DNA of 64,000 nucleotides from Pontivivens insulae (GCF_900302495.1 NZ_OMKW01000003.1:496001-560000), one strand, 5' to 3'. Shown: positions 44,252 through 52,574, counted from the first letter of the stretch. Numbers and translations: made by a program. The notes: generated by a model not told the origin, from the letters alone.

Positions 44252-45015
44252 CAGTAGCCCTCCGCCGCGTTCGGTGCATCGGCATCGTTGAGTGTCGCCA
44301 GCAAGGCTGTCAGAACGCCGGACGCGCCAAGACGGAAGGTCTGGGGCGTGGCCCAGCCGTCCCCCATGATCTCGTTTGCGAGGTTGATGTAGTCCCGTGC
44401 GTCCTCAGTCGTCTTCACACCGCCTGCGGGCTTGAAGCCGATGGACGGGTCGCCATTGTCGCGGATCGCCTCCAACAACAGGCGCGCGCTTGTAGGCGTG
44501 GCATTGACCGGCACCTTACCTGTGGAGGTCTTCAGGAAATGTGCGCCACCATCGAGGGCTGCCTTGCAGGCTGCGCGGACCGTGTCCGCATTGGCGAGCA
44601 TGCCCGTTTCCAGAATGGATTTCACAAGCGCCCCATCCCCCGCCTTGCGAATACGGCGGACAAGCGAGGAAACATCGCCCGCATGACCTTCGATCAGCTT
44701 GGGATAGGGGATCACCATATCGATTTCGTCAGCACCGTCGCGCACGGCCTGCTCGGTCAGGTCGAGCACATCGTCAACCTCGTCCATGCCGCCTGGGAAG
44801 TTCACGACGGTGGCAATGCGAATGCCGCTCCCCGCGAGCGCCTCTTTCGCGACCGGGACGAAGCGGGGCCAAAGACATACAGCAGCCGTGTTGCCATGAG
44901 GGGTGCGTGCGCGCGCGCATAGCTCACGCACATCCTCTTCAGTGCAATCATCGTTGAGATTGGTCAGGTCGAGGCAGCTGATTGCCAGCTTGGCTGCGGC
45001 TTTGAGATCGCTCAT
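44251..45015 (-). CDS. deoC: Deoxyribose-phosphate aldolase
   Basis: A 254-residue class I aldolase that cleaves deoxyribose-5-phosphate to glyceraldehyde-3-phosphate and acetaldehyde. The Schiff-base Lys lies in [19 protein letters not shown], and the second catalytic Lys in [40 protein letters not shown] and [15 protein letters not shown] fit the longer DeoC type of E. coli. It is the carbon exit point of the operon. The ATG overlaps the phosphorylase stop (ATGA at 45012-45015), and its stop is joined to the deoA start by a TGATG. Confidence 0.96.
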   Translation of the reverse strand: MSDLKAAAKLAISCLDLTNLNDDCTEEDVRELCARARTPHGNTAAVCLWPRFVPVAKEALAGSGIRIATVVNFPGGMDEVDDVLDLTEQAVRDGADEIDMVIPYPKLIEGHAGDVSSLVRRIRKAGDGALVKSILETGMLANADTVRAACKAALDGGAHFLKTSTGKVPVNATPTSARLLLEAIRDNGDPSIGFKPAGGVKTTEDARDYINLANEIMGDGWATPQTFRLGASGVLTALLATLNDADAPNAAEGY

Positions 45016-45818
45016 GCGAAGCTCCCGATATAGGCGCGGACGAGGCGAATGAATTTGGCGCGAGCCTTTTTCGACTCGTCGAGTGTTTCTTCGTGGCTGT
45101 TGTCGCCTTCGGTCATGCCCGCCCCGAAATTCGTAATGCAGGATACCGCGGCAACCTTCAGGCCCAGCTTGCGGGCCATGATCGTTTCTGGTGCGGTGGA
45201 CATTCCAACGGCATCCGCGCCCATCATGCGGATCATACGGATTTCCGCCGGCGTCTCGAAAGACGGGCCCGAAAACCAGGCATAAACCCCATGATAGATG
45301 TTTTGCCCGACACTTTCGGCGGCAGCGACCATGCGGTCGCGCAGGCCCGGATCATAGGCGTTCACCATCCCGACAAACGGATCCTTCTCAGGCTGCCCGT
45401 CTTTCGTTTTCCACTGCATCAGCGGGTTCAGACCGGAATAATTGATGTGATCGCTGATCGCCATGAGAGAACCGGGCGGCATTTCCGGGCGTGTCGATCC
45501 GGCGGAGTTGGTGAGCAGCAGGCTGTCTGCGCCCAGGTCCTTTAGAAGTTCCAGCGCAGGCTGCATCACAGCCGCATTTCCGGCCTCATAGTAGTGGACG
45601 CGTCCCGACAGAATCGCGCAGCGCACGCCCTCAAGCAGACCCACGACCAGTTCGCCCTTGTGTCCACCGACGGTGGAGACGGGGAAGTCCTCGATCTCGT
45701 CAAAGGGAACGCGCACTGCGTCCTCCATCTCATCGGCCATTGCGCCAAGACCAGAGCCGAGGATCAAACCAAGCGTGATCGGCTCCTCACCGATCCGCGC
45801 GCGCAGAGTATCAGACAT
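45012..45818 (-). CDS. Purine-nucleoside phosphorylase (trimeric, XapA/PNP-II type)
   Basis: A 268-residue phosphorylase acting on inosine, guanosine and possibly xanthosine. It belongs to the trimeric PNP class, not the hexameric DeoD class. GLILGSGLGAMADEME is the phosphate loop, SGRVHYYEAG carries the catalytic His, LLTNSAGSTRPEMPPGSLMA follows, and WFSGPSFETPAEIRM and GADAVGMSTAPETIMARKLG form the base and ribose site. Asn near the end (SCITNFGAGM) is the purine-specificity residue. The ATG at 45816-45818 is chosen for its GGAG eight bases upstream; a GTG two codons earlier would overlap the cdd stop. Confidence 0.94.
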   Translation of the reverse strand: MSDTLRARIGEEPITLGLILGSGLGAMADEMEDAVRVPFDEIEDFPVSTVGGHKGELVVGLLEGVRCAILSGRVHYYEAGNAAVMQPALELLKDLGADSLLLTNSAGSTRPEMPPGSLMAISDHINYSGLNPLMQWKTKDGQPEKDPFVGMVNAYDPGLRDRMVAAAESVGQNIYHGVYAWFSGPSFETPAEIRMIRMMGADAVGMSTAPETIMARKLGLKVAAVSCITNFGAGMTEGDNSHEETLDESKKARAKFIRLVRAYIGSFA

Positions 45819-45820
45819 GG

Positions 45821-46207
45821 TCACTCCAGATGTTCAGAGGTGAAGGTACCGGGCAGCAGGTCGCCCACCTTCATGCGGCCTGCTTCGCCATCTAGCCCGG
45901 CCAGGATCAGCGTCACGTCACAGTCTGCAAACTCAGCCAGCTTTTGCCGACACCCGCCACATGGTGTGATCGGCACAGGGCTGTCGGCGATGACAAGCAC
46001 TTCGGTGATCTTGCGCTCTCCCGCCGCACACATCGCGGCGATCGCGCCCGCCTCGGCACAGGTGCCTTCGGGATAGGCGATATTTTCCACATTGCAGCCC
46101 GCGAAGATGCCGGAGGGCGTCCGCAAGGCTGCGCCCACCTTGAATTTCGAATAGGGCGCGTGAGCGTTTTCGCGGGCAATGCGCGCCGCCTCGAACAGGT
46201 CTTCCAT
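45821..46207 (-). CDS. cdd: Cytidine deaminase
   Basis: A 128-residue zinc enzyme, the short tetrameric type, that converts cytidine and deoxycytidine to uridine forms. NAHAPYSKFKVGAALRTPSG, then CNVENIAYPEGTCAEAGAI, holds the first zinc Cys (Cys in GTCAEAGAI) and the catalytic Glu. ITPCGGCRQKLAEF supplies the other two Cys ligands. The ATG at 46205-46207 follows AAGGAG and shares its A with the permease stop (TGATG). It lies between the uptake genes and the phosphorolysis genes of the operon, and its product is a substrate for thymidine/uridine phosphorylase. Confidence 0.96.
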   Translation of the reverse strand: MEDLFEAARIARENAHAPYSKFKVGAALRTPSGIFAGCNVENIAYPEGTCAEAGAIAAMCAAGERKITEVLVIADSPVPITPCGGCRQKLAEFADCDVTLILAGLDGEAGRMKVGDLLPGTFTSEHLE

Positions 46208-47172
46208 CACCGCTCCTTCACGTAAGGCACGCCGCCGGCCTTGGGGGCCCGCGCCTGCCCGATGAAGCCCGCAAGCAGGACGACCACCAAGATGTAGGGT
46301 AGGGCCTGAACCAGCTGAACCGGGATTTCAAAGCCGAGCACTTCTTTGCCCTGCAAACGGCTCTCGGACGCTTCAAGAAATGCGAAAAGCAGACACGCCA
46401 TCATCGCCTGAACCGGGCGCCATTTTGCAAAGATCAGCGCGGCAAGTGCGATGAACCCGCGCCCGGCGCTCATATTGTTGATATAGCCGGAGTTCAGCGC
46501 CATGGAGAGGGTCGCACCGGACAGACCACACAAGATCCCCGCACAGATGACCGCGCGATAGCGCAGGCCTGTGACCGAAATCCCTGCAGTATCTACCGCA
46601 GCCGGATTCTCTCCTACAGCGCGCAGACGCATGCCGAACCGCGTGCGGAACAGAACCCACCACGTGAAGGGAACTGCCGCAAAGGCCAGATAGACAAATA
46701 TCGACTGGTCAAAGAAGAGATTGTGCACGGCCTCGCCGACCGGGCCAAGATCTTCCATCCACGAGAATAACGCCCGATCCCCACCCTGAAGCCGCGCCTC
46801 ATTCGGCAGTTGTGGGGATCGTCCGCCCATCTGGAACATCGCATTGCCGATCACGGCAGCAAGTCCCAGCGCAAGGAAGTTGATCGCCACCCCAGACACG
46901 ATCTGATTGCCCCGGAAGGTTATGCACGCGACGCCGTGGATCAGTGCGAAGGCGACGGAGGTCAGGATGGCCGCGCCAAGCGCAATCCACGCATTGCCCA
47001 TCGTGACGCCGACCGCCGCCCCTGCAAAGGCCGCAATCAGGATCTTGCCCTCAAGCCCGATATCGAACACGCCTGACCGCTCGGAATAAAGACCGGCCAA
47101 ACAGGCCAGCAACAATGGCGTTGCCAAACGAATGGTGGAGTCGAGGTTTGAAACCTGCAGCAGCTCAAGCAT
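46207..47172 (-). CDS. Nucleoside ABC transporter permease (second)
   Basis: A 321-residue inner-membrane permease of the branched-chain amino acid/ribose fold with about eight to ten spans. LDSTIRLATPLLLACLAGLY, ERSGVFDIGLEGKILIAAFA (the family GLEG segment) and GMRLRAVGENPAAVDTAGIS (the ATPase contact loop) are typical of BMP-linked nucleoside importers such as NupQ/YufQ. It forms a heterodimeric pore with the permease upstream, whose end it overlaps by eight bases. The stop is joined to the cdd start. Nucleoside specificity is inferred from the salvage genes in the same operon. Confidence 0.9.
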   Translation of the reverse strand: MLELLQVSNLDSTIRLATPLLLACLAGLYSERSGVFDIGLEGKILIAAFAGAAVGVTMGNAWIALGAAILTSVAFALIHGVACITFRGNQIVSGVAINFLALGLAAVIGNAMFQMGGRSPQLPNEARLQGGDRALFSWMEDLGPVGEAVHNLFFDQSIFVYLAFAAVPFTWWVLFRTRFGMRLRAVGENPAAVDTAGISVTGLRYRAVICAGILCGLSGATLSMALNSGYINNMSAGRGFIALAALIFAKWRPVQAMMACLLFAFLEASESRLQGKEVLGFEIPVQLVQALPYILVVVLLAGFIGQARAPKAGGVPYVKER

Positions 47173-48262
47173 CGGACTTCTCCATCATCGTGAACAATCC
47201 GGCAATCCAGGGGCGGAACATGAATTCCATCGCACCGGCAAACAGAATGACGAGGCCCTGAATGACGACCACCATGTCCCGCGTAATGCTGGGCATCTCA
47301 AATGCCAGTTCCGCTCCACCTTGATAGAGCATTCCGAACAGCAAAGCCGCGAAGACGATCCAAAGCGGGTGGGAGCGTCCCATCAATGCGACGGCGATCC
47401 CGACGAAACCCGCTTGCTGCGGAATGTCCAGGAAGATGCGGTTCTGGTCCCCCATCACCGGGTTCATCCCCATCAACCCGGCAAGCGCGCCGGAAATCGC
47501 CATGGTCAACACGACGATCCGCGTAGTGGAGATCCCCGCATAGCGTGCCGCAGTCGGGTTCGCCCCATAGACACGCACCTCGTAACCAAACTTGGTGCGC
47601 CAGATCAGGATATAGACAAAGACACATGCCACCAGGGCCAGCACGAAAGACAGGTTTGCCGGGCTGGTCTGAATTCCCGGGAACATACCAGAGAGCCATT
47701 CAAGCTTTGGCATCCAGGCCGTCTGCTCGAATGTCCGCGACTGAACAGAGGCGTTTCCGGGAACCTTCAGGAAGTTGTTGATCAGGTAGTTCATCAGCGA
47801 ATAGCTGATGAAGTTGAACATGATCGTCGTGATCACGACATGCGCGCCACGCTTGGCAAAGAGATAACCGGGGATTGCGGCCCAAATCGCGCCGAACAAG
47901 GCCCCCATCGCGATGGCGAAGGGCAAAATCCCCCACCACGGCAGAACATGATCCAGCCCCAAACACGCCAAACCGACGCCCAACCCGCCAAGATATGCCT
48001 GTCCCTCTCCGCCGATATTGAACTGACTGGCATGAAAAGCGACAGCAACAGCGAGGCCGGTGAAGATAAAATTCGTGGTGTAGAACAGCGTGTACCCAAC
48101 ACCATTGCCATACCCAAACGCGCCGTAAGCGATGTGCCCAACGGCCTCTAGCGGGTTCTCACCAATAGCGAGCACCACAAGCCCTGCCACGATGAAGGCC
48201 GTCATTAGGTTGAGGAGCGGCAGCAGCCCATAGTCAACCCAGCCGGGAAGTTCCTTGTTCAT
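47165..48262 (-). CDS. Nucleoside ABC transporter permease (first)
   Basis: A 365-residue inner-membrane permease starting MNKELPGWVDYGLLPLLNLM. FNIGGEGQAYLGGLGVGLAC (the GGEGQ family segment) and KFGYEVRVYGANPTAARYAG (cytoplasmic coupling loop) identify the NupP/YufP-type partner of BMP-dependent nucleoside importers. The ATG at 48260-48262 follows GAGGGC; a longer open frame upstream runs through the intergenic repeat and is rejected. It lies 64 bases after the ATPase gene, and that gap holds a single arm of the AAATATCCCC repeat. It overlaps the second permease gene by eight bases. Confidence 0.9.
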   Translation of the reverse strand: MNKELPGWVDYGLLPLLNLMTAFIVAGLVVLAIGENPLEAVGHIAYGAFGYGNGVGYTLFYTTNFIFTGLAVAVAFHASQFNIGGEGQAYLGGLGVGLACLGLDHVLPWWGILPFAIAMGALFGAIWAAIPGYLFAKRGAHVVITTIMFNFISYSLMNYLINNFLKVPGNASVQSRTFEQTAWMPKLEWLSGMFPGIQTSPANLSFVLALVACVFVYILIWRTKFGYEVRVYGANPTAARYAGISTTRIVVLTMAISGALAGLMGMNPVMGDQNRIFLDIPQQAGFVGIAVALMGRSHPLWIVFAALLFGMLYQGGAELAFEMPSITRDMVVVIQGLVILFAGAMEFMFRPWIAGLFTMMEKSDA

Positions 48263-48280
48263 AGGATGCGCCCTCTGCCC

Positions 48281-48312
48281 TTCTTCTTGGTCCAAATATC
48301 CCCGCCGGAGGC
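48281..48312. repeat. Single arm of the AAATATCCCCGCCGGAGGC intergenic repeat
   Basis: TTCTTCTTGGTCC followed by AAATATCCCCGCCGGAGGCG lies between the ATPase and first permease genes, inside the nucleoside operon. It is the same element as at 40061, 57532 and 60387. Alone it has no partner arm, so it is not an obvious terminator here. Confidence 0.75.
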
Positions 48313-48326
48313 GTAATGGTTTTGCA

Positions 48327-49841
48327 TCATGCCGCTGCTCCGTCGCGCACACCGGACATCAGCAGGCCGATCTCCCGTTCTGTTGCCTCGGGGCCAACTT
48401 CGCCCATGATTTCGCCGGCGAACATCACGATGATCCGGTCCGACAACGCCCGGATTTCATCCAGTTCGACGGACACGAGCAGGATCGCCTTGCCCGCGTC
48501 GCGCAACTCGATCAGGCGGCGGTGGATCGCCTCGATTGCGCCGACATCAACGCCGCGCGTGGGCTGGCCGACGATCAGGACGTCGGGATCATTCTCAATC
48601 TCGCGCGCCAGCACGATTTTCTGCTGGTTGCCGCCCGAGAAATTCGCAGCCTTCAGGTTGGGATCCGGCGGGCGCACATCAAACGCCTCCATGTGGCGCT
48701 TGCAGGTTTCAAGCACCGCACCCTTGTCCATCATCACGCCAGATCCGAACTCGTCTTCGCGCTGATAGCCCAGCACGGCGTTCTCCTTGGCCAGAAACTT
48801 TGTGACCAGCCCCATCTTGTGACGATCCTCGGGCACGTGACCCAGCCCATGGCGGGGACGCCAGGGCGTCGGCTCACCGGCGATGTCGAACAATTCGACG
48901 CTGCCTGTCGTGATCGGGCCGATCCCGGCAATCGCTTCGAGCAACTCGGACTGGCCATTGCCAGACACCCCGGCGATTCCGACAATCTCTCCGGCGCGAA
49001 CTTGCAAGCTGGCCTCTTTGACGCGGGCGACGCCCAGCTCGTCAACGACGTTCAGCCCGCTGACCTCCAGCTTCACCTTGCCCGGATTGGCCTCCCCTTT
49101 TTCGACACGCAGAAGAACGCGACGACCCACCATCAATTCGGCCAGTTCCTCGACACTCGTCTCCGCCGTATGGCGGGAGGCGACCATCTGGCCCTGGCGC
49201 ATCACACTCACATCATCGGTGATCGCCATGATCTCCCGCAGCTTGTGTGTGATCAGCAGAACCGTCTTTCCCTGCGCGCGCAGCTGTCCAAGGATGCGGA
49301 ACAGATGATCCGCCTCGTCGGGGGTGAGAACGCCCGTCGGCTCATCGAGGATCAGGATCTCCGCCCCGCGATAGAGCGCCTTGAGGATCTCCACCCGCTG
49401 CTGGATGCCCACCGGCAAGTCGCCGACGATTGCATCGGGATCGACATTCAGTTCGTATTCTTTCTCAAGCCGCTCCAGTTCCTTCCGAGCCTCTGCCCGG
49501 CCGCGGTTCAGCAGAGCGCCGCCTTCTGCCCCCAGCATCACGTTTTCAAGAACGGTAAAGGGCTCGACCAGCATGAAGTGCTGATGGACCATGCCGATAC
49601 CCAGGGAGATAGCCGCATCGGAGTCCTTGATCGTGACCCGTGCCCCATCGACCGCGATCGTGCCTTTGTCGGCTTGATAGAAACCGTAGAGGATCGACAT
49701 CAGCGTGGATTTGCCGGCGCCGTTCTCCCCGATGATGCCGTGGATCGTGCCCTTCTCAACCGTCAGGTCGATATCGCGATTGGCATGAACCGCGCCGAAA
49801 CTCTTGGAAATGCCCTTCAACTCGATGGCAGGTGCGCTCAT
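48327..49841 (-). CDS. Nucleoside ABC transporter, double ATPase subunit
   Basis: A 504-residue protein with two nucleotide-binding domains, as in RbsA/MglA and the NupO/YufO nucleoside ATPases. NBD1 has an intact Walker A, GENGAGKSTLMSILYGF, and Walker B, ILILDEPTGVLTPDEADHLF. NBD2 has the degenerate Walker A GVSGNGQSELLEAI, signature NFSGGNQQKIVLAREI and LIVGQPTRGVDVGAIE. One competent and one degenerate site is normal for this class. The ATG at 49839-49841 overlaps the VOC stop (ATGA). It powers the two downstream permeases. Its sugar-transporter relatives are excluded by the BMP partners and the salvage context. Confidence 0.9.
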   Translation of the reverse strand: MSAPAIELKGISKSFGAVHANRDIDLTVEKGTIHGIIGENGAGKSTLMSILYGFYQADKGTIAVDGARVTIKDSDAAISLGIGMVHQHFMLVEPFTVLENVMLGAEGGALLNRGRAEARKELERLEKEYELNVDPDAIVGDLPVGIQQRVEILKALYRGAEILILDEPTGVLTPDEADHLFRILGQLRAQGKTVLLITHKLREIMAITDDVSVMRQGQMVASRHTAETSVEELAELMVGRRVLLRVEKGEANPGKVKLEVSGLNVVDELGVARVKEASLQVRAGEIVGIAGVSGNGQSELLEAIAGIGPITTGSVELFDIAGEPTPWRPRHGLGHVPEDRHKMGLVTKFLAKENAVLGYQREDEFGSGVMMDKGAVLETCKRHMEAFDVRPPDPNLKAANFSGGNQQKIVLAREIENDPDVLIVGQPTRGVDVGAIEAIHRRLIELRDAGKAILLVSVELDEIRALSDRIIVMFAGEIMGEVGPEATEREIGLLMSGVRDGAAA

Positions 49842-50296
49842 GCGGCTGGCTCCTTCACCTTTGCGACAAGCTCGACGGTATTGCCTTCCGGGTCTGTCGT
49901 GAAGAGGCCACGCCATCCGATCCAGTCAAAATTCTCGATCCGGTAGGCGATGTCGTGCGCCTGATACCACGCGATGGCCTTGTCCTGCTCTTCCGGTGTG
50001 ATCCCCAGCGCCAAATGGTGCAGAGAGGACTCAGAGCCGCCAATCGCTCCGCCCGTCGCGTGCAAGCCCGGGCGCACCTGCGCATCCGGACCGAACAGAG
50101 CAAGCACTTGCGTGTGACCGGCGACACCCTCGCCCAGTTTGTAGAATTGGATGCTGCCCGAACGGCGAGCGAGTGGCTCCAGACCTATGACGCCCTCATA
50201 GAAGGCGCACATCGCGTCCATGTCACTGCAGCGGATTGCGATTTCTCCCAATCCGCCGATGCGAAAGTCTGGCTTGGCTTGTTGCTGAATATCCAT
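49838..50296 (-). CDS. VOC-family protein at the head of the nucleoside operon
   Basis: A 152-residue glyoxalase-fold protein starting MDIQQQAKPDFRIGGLGEIA. Paired VOC motifs are IGGLGEIAIRCSDMDAMCAF and SSLHHLALGITPEEQDKAIA, then GLFTTDPEGNTVELVAKVKE with the C-terminal Glu. The usual first His ligand (in DH-V/I) is a Glu here (LGEIAIR), while the second-half His and final Glu are present, so metal binding may be altered. The ATG at 50294-50296 starts just after a RutR-like operator. The gene overlaps the ATPase gene by four bases. Nothing known ties VOC proteins to nucleoside import; the substrate is unknown. Confidence 0.82.
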   Translation of the reverse strand: MDIQQQAKPDFRIGGLGEIAIRCSDMDAMCAFYEGVIGLEPLARRSGSIQFYKLGEGVAGHTQVLALFGPDAQVRPGLHATGGAIGGSESSLHHLALGITPEEQDKAIAWYQAHDIAYRIENFDWIGWRGLFTTDPEGNTVELVAKVKEPAA

Positions 50297-50303
50297 TCGG
50301 AAA

Positions 50304-50321
50304 TTTGACCATGCGGTCAAA
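50304..50321. promoter_or_regulatory. RutR-like operator upstream of VOC-ABC-salvage operon
   Basis: TTTGACC-ATGC-GGTCAAA is a perfect 7-bp inverted repeat. Its core TTGACCATGCGGTCAA differs at one base from the E. coli RutR consensus TTGACCANNTGGTCAA. It lies eight bases before the VOC ATG, in the 46-base gap after the first BMP gene. A pyrimidine-responsive regulator is a good inference for a nucleoside operon; no rutR gene is in the window. Confidence 0.6.
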
Positions 50322-50342
50322 GATTAGCAAGCAAAATCTTGC

Positions 50343-51332
50343 TCAGTACGGACACGCATTGTCAGACATGTAGTCGTGGACGGCAATATCTCCGGATATG
50401 ATCCCGAACGACGCCGTTTCAACCTGGGCGACCATACCACGATCGACAAGAAACTGGTTATGCTGATCAACTGCGTAACCGACCCCGCGATCTTCAAGCC
50501 CGAGGCTCTGCACACCATAGGTGAAGTTGCCGTCGGCAGAATCTTTCAGCGCAAAATAGACCGCATAGTCGACCTGCTTCAGCATGGATGTCAGGACGGA
50601 GCCAGGCTCGAGCCCGTTCTGGTTCATGTCCACGCCAATCCCGAGGATTCCCGCGTCAGCAGCGGCATCGAGCACGCCCACGCCGGTTCCGCCGGAAGCG
50701 TGATAGATGACATCGGCCCCCGCTGCGATCTGACCTTCGGCAATTTCTTCGCCGCGTGCCGGGTTGTTGAACGCCGCCGGCGTGGTGCCGGTCATTTCAA
50801 CCAACACTTCGGCCGCCGGGTTCACGGCACGCACGCCACCAACATACCCGCAGGCAAACTTATGGATGACAGGAATGTCCATCCCACCAACAAATCCGAC
50901 CGTACCGGATTCAGAGGCCATGGCAGCCATCATTCCCATCAGGTAAGAGCCCTCATGCTCCCGAAACACAACGGAGCGTACGTTGGGCTGATCCACGACC
51001 ATGTCCACAATTGCAAAATCAGTGTTCGGGAACTCTGCCGCGACCGTGTCCACGGCCTCACCATAGAGGAATCCGATCGCGACGATCGGCTCAAAGCCCT
51101 GCCGTGCATAATCACGCATCAATTCGATCCGATCAGCGCTGTCGGGCAGGATCACTTCCGAGAAACTGCCACCTTCGGTCTGCTGATACAGAACCGCGCC
51201 GTTATAGGCGCTTTCGTTGAAGGAGGCGTCGAACTTCTCCCCACCATCATAGAACAGCACTGGGCCATCGGCGTGGGCCGGGAATGTGATGGAAAGGGCG
51301 ACAAAAGCGGAAGCGAAGGCAAGGCGTTTCAT
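50343..51332 (-). CDS. BMP-family nucleoside-binding protein (first of two)
   Basis: A 329-residue periplasmic binding protein with signal MKRLAFASAFVALSITFPAHA, cleaved after AHA. The mature domain is PnrA/BMP-like: FYDGGEKFDASFNESAYNGA, PIVAIGFLYGEAVDTVAAEF, DFAIVDMVVDQPNVRSVVFR and VGFVGGMDIPVIHKFACGYV. BMP proteins deliver purine and pyrimidine nucleosides to ABC importers. No lipobox is present, so it is soluble. The ATG at 51330-51332 follows GAGGATCC; a RutR-like site lies about 38 bases upstream. It is clearly paralogous to the next gene on the right, sharing VVDQPNVRS and FREHEGSYL. Confidence 0.92.
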   Translation of the reverse strand: MKRLAFASAFVALSITFPAHADGPVLFYDGGEKFDASFNESAYNGAVLYQQTEGGSFSEVILPDSADRIELMRDYARQGFEPIVAIGFLYGEAVDTVAAEFPNTDFAIVDMVVDQPNVRSVVFREHEGSYLMGMMAAMASESGTVGFVGGMDIPVIHKFACGYVGGVRAVNPAAEVLVEMTGTTPAAFNNPARGEEIAEGQIAAGADVIYHASGGTGVGVLDAAADAGILGIGVDMNQNGLEPGSVLTSMLKQVDYAVYFALKDSADGNFTYGVQSLGLEDRGVGYAVDQHNQFLVDRGMVAQVETASFGIISGDIAVHDYMSDNACPY

Positions 51333-51369
51333 GTGGGATCCTCGTAGCGAAGATCGCTCCATGTCATTT

Positions 51370-51386
51370 TTGACCAACTGGTTCAA
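51370..51386. promoter_or_regulatory. Second RutR-like site, upstream of first BMP gene
   Basis: TTGACCA-AC-TGGTTCAA matches the RutR half-sites TTGACCA and TGGTCAA with one extra T in the right half. It lies 38 bases before the BMP ATG, an apt operator position. The extra base weakens the call, but the match to the site at 50305, in the same operon, strengthens it. Confidence 0.5.
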
Positions 51387-51452
51387 TATCGATTCTCAAC
51401 GAATTGAACGTTCGCGACGCTACGTTCCAGAACCGCATTCGCCAAAACGCGA

Positions 51453-51480
51453 AAGGGCACGCCAAGCTGGCGTGCCCTTC
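51453..51480 (-). terminator. Terminator between the two BMP genes
   Basis: AAGGGCACGCCA (51453-51464) and TGGCGTGCCCTT (51468-51479) form a 12-bp perfect stem around a 3-base loop, 24 bases past the stop of the 51504 gene on the minus strand. The downstream T run on that strand is short. It makes the binding protein at 51504-52505 a separate transcript or the high-expression head of a longer one. Confidence 0.8.
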
Positions 51481-51503
51481 CAAAAGTCGATGATGGTTGC
51501 CGA

Positions 51504-52505
51504 TCAGTAGGGGCAAGCACCGTCAGAAGTGTAGTCATGAACCATCACCGCACCGGTCGCGATATCATACGCCGCTTCGTAGACAGCGGCGCGGATGGCC
51601 GGGGTCATCAGCTCTGCGTTGTTCTCGTCAAAGGCAAGGCCGACACCGCGCTCGGCTAGGCCGTTCACGTTGAAGCCGTAGGAGAACTCACCATTCATCG
51701 CGTCCGAGAACGTGTCGAAGACAGCATTGTCCACACGCTTGAGCATGGAGGTCAGGACGGAACCCGGGTGCATGCCGTTCTGGTTGGAATCGACGCCGAT
51801 ACCCAGCATGCCCTCGTCCGCTGCTGCCTGCAGGACGCCCACGCCCGTGCCGCCTGCCGCGTGATAAACCACGTCCGCGCCGCGCTCGAACTGAGAGCGT
51901 GCAAGCTCCGCACCGCGCGTCGGGTTGTTCCATGCGGAACCGTCAGTGCCGGTCATGTTGCCGAACACCTCGATATCCGCGGAAACGGAGCGCGCGCCAC
52001 CGATATAACCACACTCAAAACGGCGGATCAGTGGGATGTCCATGCCGCCGACGAAGCCAACTGCGTTGGACTCGGATGCCAGCGCTGCCGCGACACCTGC
52101 GAGGTAGGAGCCTTCGTGCTCACGGAACACGATGGAACGCACGTTGGGCTGATCGACGACCATATCGACGATTGCAAAGTCGACATCAGGGAACTCTGCC
52201 GCAACTTTCTCAACAGCTGCACCGTGGGAGAAACCGATGGCGATGATCGGGTTGTAACCCTGGGATGCGAAGCGGCGCAGCGCCTGCTCACGCTGCGCGT
52301 CGTTCTGGATTTCAAAATCGCGATACTCGATGCCGGTTTCAGCAAGGAACCGCTCCGCGCCGGTATAGGCGGCCTGGTTGAAGGACTGGTCGAACTTGCC
52401 GCCAAGGTCATAGACGACCGCGGGCTGGATTTCGGAGTGGCCGTCGGCCTGCGCGCCGAATGCAGCCATCGAGGCCACGGCGGCTGCGATCAAAGTCTTC
52501 TTCAT
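51504..52505 (-). CDS. BMP-family nucleoside-binding protein (second)
   Basis: A 333-residue periplasmic protein with signal MKKTLIAAAVASMAAFGAQA. Its BMP domain reads VVYDLGGKFDQSFNQAAYTG, NPIIAIGFSHGAAVEKVAAE, DFAIVDMVVDQPNVRSIVFR and VGFVGGMDIPLIRRFECGYI. It is similar to the neighbouring BMP protein throughout, so the pair arose by duplication, and may differ in nucleoside preference. The ATG at 52503-52505 follows a purine-rich AAAAGAGG site. A hairpin terminator follows the stop, which would allow higher expression of this binding protein than of the transporter. No RutR-like site was seen upstream; a different palindrome lies at 52559. Confidence 0.92.
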   Translation of the reverse strand: MKKTLIAAAVASMAAFGAQADGHSEIQPAVVYDLGGKFDQSFNQAAYTGAERFLAETGIEYRDFEIQNDAQREQALRRFASQGYNPIIAIGFSHGAAVEKVAAEFPDVDFAIVDMVVDQPNVRSIVFREHEGSYLAGVAAALASESNAVGFVGGMDIPLIRRFECGYIGGARSVSADIEVFGNMTGTDGSAWNNPTRGAELARSQFERGADVVYHAAGGTGVGVLQAAADEGMLGIGVDSNQNGMHPGSVLTSMLKRVDNAVFDTFSDAMNGEFSYGFNVNGLAERGVGLAFDENNAELMTPAIRAAVYEAAYDIATGAVMVHDYTSDGACPY

Positions 52506-52558
52506 CAGATACCTCTTTTCGTGTGTGTCGCTGGCCTGCCGCCAGCTTGAAATGCGTC

Positions 52559-52574
52559 TCCCCTGCGCAGGGGA
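52559..52574. promoter_or_regulatory. 16-bp perfect palindrome in the leader of the second BMP gene
   Basis: TCCCCTGCGCAGGGGA reads identically on both strands and lies 54 bases upstream of the BMP ATG. It could be an operator for a dimeric regulator or a leader hairpin. The rest of 52506-52644 holds no gene. Confidence 0.4.

Noticed and set aside
48263-48352. Longer N-terminal form of the first nucleoside permease
   Set aside because: The extension reads through the intergenic repeat and overlaps the ATPase end; the ATG at 48262 has its own ribosome site and the family-typical start.
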